This document shows positions 4,754-5,281 of a stretch of DNA of 5,281 nucleotides, one piece after another. The notes beneath the pieces are model-generated. The model was given only the letters and a program-made list of their open reading frames with translations. It did no database searches and was not told the origin of the DNA. The translations under genes and the position numbers were made by a program. Origin of the DNA: an uncultured Rhodospirillaceae bacterium (lineage in GTDB: Bacteria; Pseudomonadota; Alphaproteobacteria; Rhodospirillales; UBA2165); the NCBI GenBank assembly GCA_913054205.1, contig CAJXJM010000206.1, positions 1 to 5,281 of the forward strand, written 5' to 3'. The stretch's first letter is position 1. Each line of letters starts with the position of its first letter.

Positions 4754-5281
4754 TTGCTTGGCACATTATTGTCTTTCGCCGCCGCGGCGTTTTTTGGATT
4801 GAATGCGACCACCGTCAGGCGCGGCGTACTCACCGGCAGTGTACTGCAAGGAATAACGGTATCGCTCGGGCTGGGCTTGCCAATTTTCATCATTGCATCA
4901 ATCTTTGCTGGCTCTTTTAGTAAAATATTTGCGTTTTCCAATGAAGGTTATTTCCTTTTAATAACTGGCGGTGCTATACACTTTGCCTTTGCGCGTTATT
5001 GTAATTACCGCGCGATGAAAGCAATGGGCGGCCTCATGGTGCGTCCGTTTCAGCAATCCAGCGTTATCGTATCTCTTGTTTTGGCAATGTTTTTATTAGG
5101 CGAAACGCTGACACCGCTCCGCCTGTTTGGCATTATCCTCGTTCTGCTTGGTCCGTTAATTATGATCCGGGACCGCAAAAAATTCTCCCGCAAGATGAAA
5201 CAGAAAAACGAAGAGGGTTCACCCTCTCGCATTGAGTTCGTGCCGAATTATACTGAGGGCATTATATTTGGCATCGGCTCA
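4754..5281 (+). CDS. EamA/DMT-superfamily membrane transporter, N-terminal part (cut by window end)
   Basis: An open frame from an in-frame TGA at 4721-4723 continues past the window edge; 176 residues are visible if TTG 4754 is the start. It is very hydrophobic: membrane segments are likely at residues about 2-16, 30-53, 65-80, 95-115 and 122-138, forming the first EamA repeat, with hallmarks LSFAAAAFFGLNATTVRRG (6-24), RYCNYRAMKAMG (81-92), LGET (115-118) and LRLFGIILVLLGPLIM (122-137). A basic linker with RKKFSRKMKQK (141-151) follows, then the second repeat begins at about 168. DMT proteins of this kind usually have ten segments and export or import metabolites; the cargo is unknown. There is no ATG at the start: TTG with GGGA eight bases upstream fits, or a frameshift joins ATG 4740 to this frame. 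It follows the GST gene by 35 bases, so it may belong to the same operon. Confidence 0.85.
   Translation, partial: MLGTLLSFAAAAFFGLNATTVRRGVLTGSVLQGITVSLGLGLPIFIIASIFAGSFSKIFAFSNEGYFLLITGGAIHFAFARYCNYRAMKAMGGLMVRPFQQSSVIVSLVLAMFLLGETLTPLRLFGIILVLLGPLIMIRDRKKFSRKMKQKNEEGSPSRIEFVPNYTEGIIFGIGS

Noticed and set aside
4651..4941. Minus-strand open frame of 96 codons across the GST end and transporter start
   Set aside because: The plus strand here encodes the GST C-terminus and the first EamA membrane segments; the antisense frame has no recognisable feature.
5050..5232. Minus-strand open frame of 60 codons
   Set aside because: It is antisense to the EamA repeat and has no ribosome binding site or motif.
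1..5281. CRISPR array, tRNA/rRNA genes, insertion sequence ends or attachment sites
   Set aside because: No regularly spaced repeats, cloverleaf-like sequence, transposase frame or long terminal repeats could be seen in the window.

Overview
This window most likely comes from a proteobacterial chromosome. I lean towards a marine or environmental gammaproteobacterium, but that is inference from base composition (near-balanced GC), gene style and protein flavour; there is no rRNA or other marker gene. It carries a compact accessory module for attacking an unidentified, probably aromatic, compound. No mobile element, tRNA, rRNA or CRISPR array is visible.

Layout. (1) Positions 1-95 hold the last 30 codons of an unrecognised plus-strand gene. 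(2) Positions 270-539 encode a small plus-strand protein of 89 residues with Arg-Arg pairs at a six-residue period and a C-terminal cluster of four cysteines. (3) At 541-571 a hairpin closed by a UUCG tetraloop on the minus strand ends the oxygenase operon. (4) Positions 596-3572, all on the minus strand and so transcribed right to left, hold an AraC/XylS-type regulator (2562-3572), a Rieske non-haem iron oxygenase alpha subunit (1120-2439) and its beta subunit (596-1105). (5) Positions 3573-3667 are a 95-base divergent control region. (6) From 3668 the plus strand carries a VOC/glyoxalase-fold protein (3668-4078), a Nu-class-like glutathione transferase (4098-4718) and the first part of an EamA/DMT-type membrane transporter (4754 to the window end).

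How the genes may work together (inference). The regulator sits between an oxygenase arm and a thiol/VOC/transport arm and could control both. The alpha/beta pair would use a Rieske cluster and a mononuclear iron site to dihydroxylate or demethylate an aromatic acid-like substrate. The glutathione transferase and VOC protein may process or detoxify a reactive product, and the transporter may move substrate or product. No ferredoxin or reductase is encoded between the beta subunit and the operon terminator, so the oxygenase must borrow its electron donor from elsewhere.

The families are recognisable and the individual proteins are not new kinds. The less ordinary points are the particular gene combination, the missing electron-transfer partners, the six-residue arginine periodicity of the small protein, and the missing ATG of the transporter.
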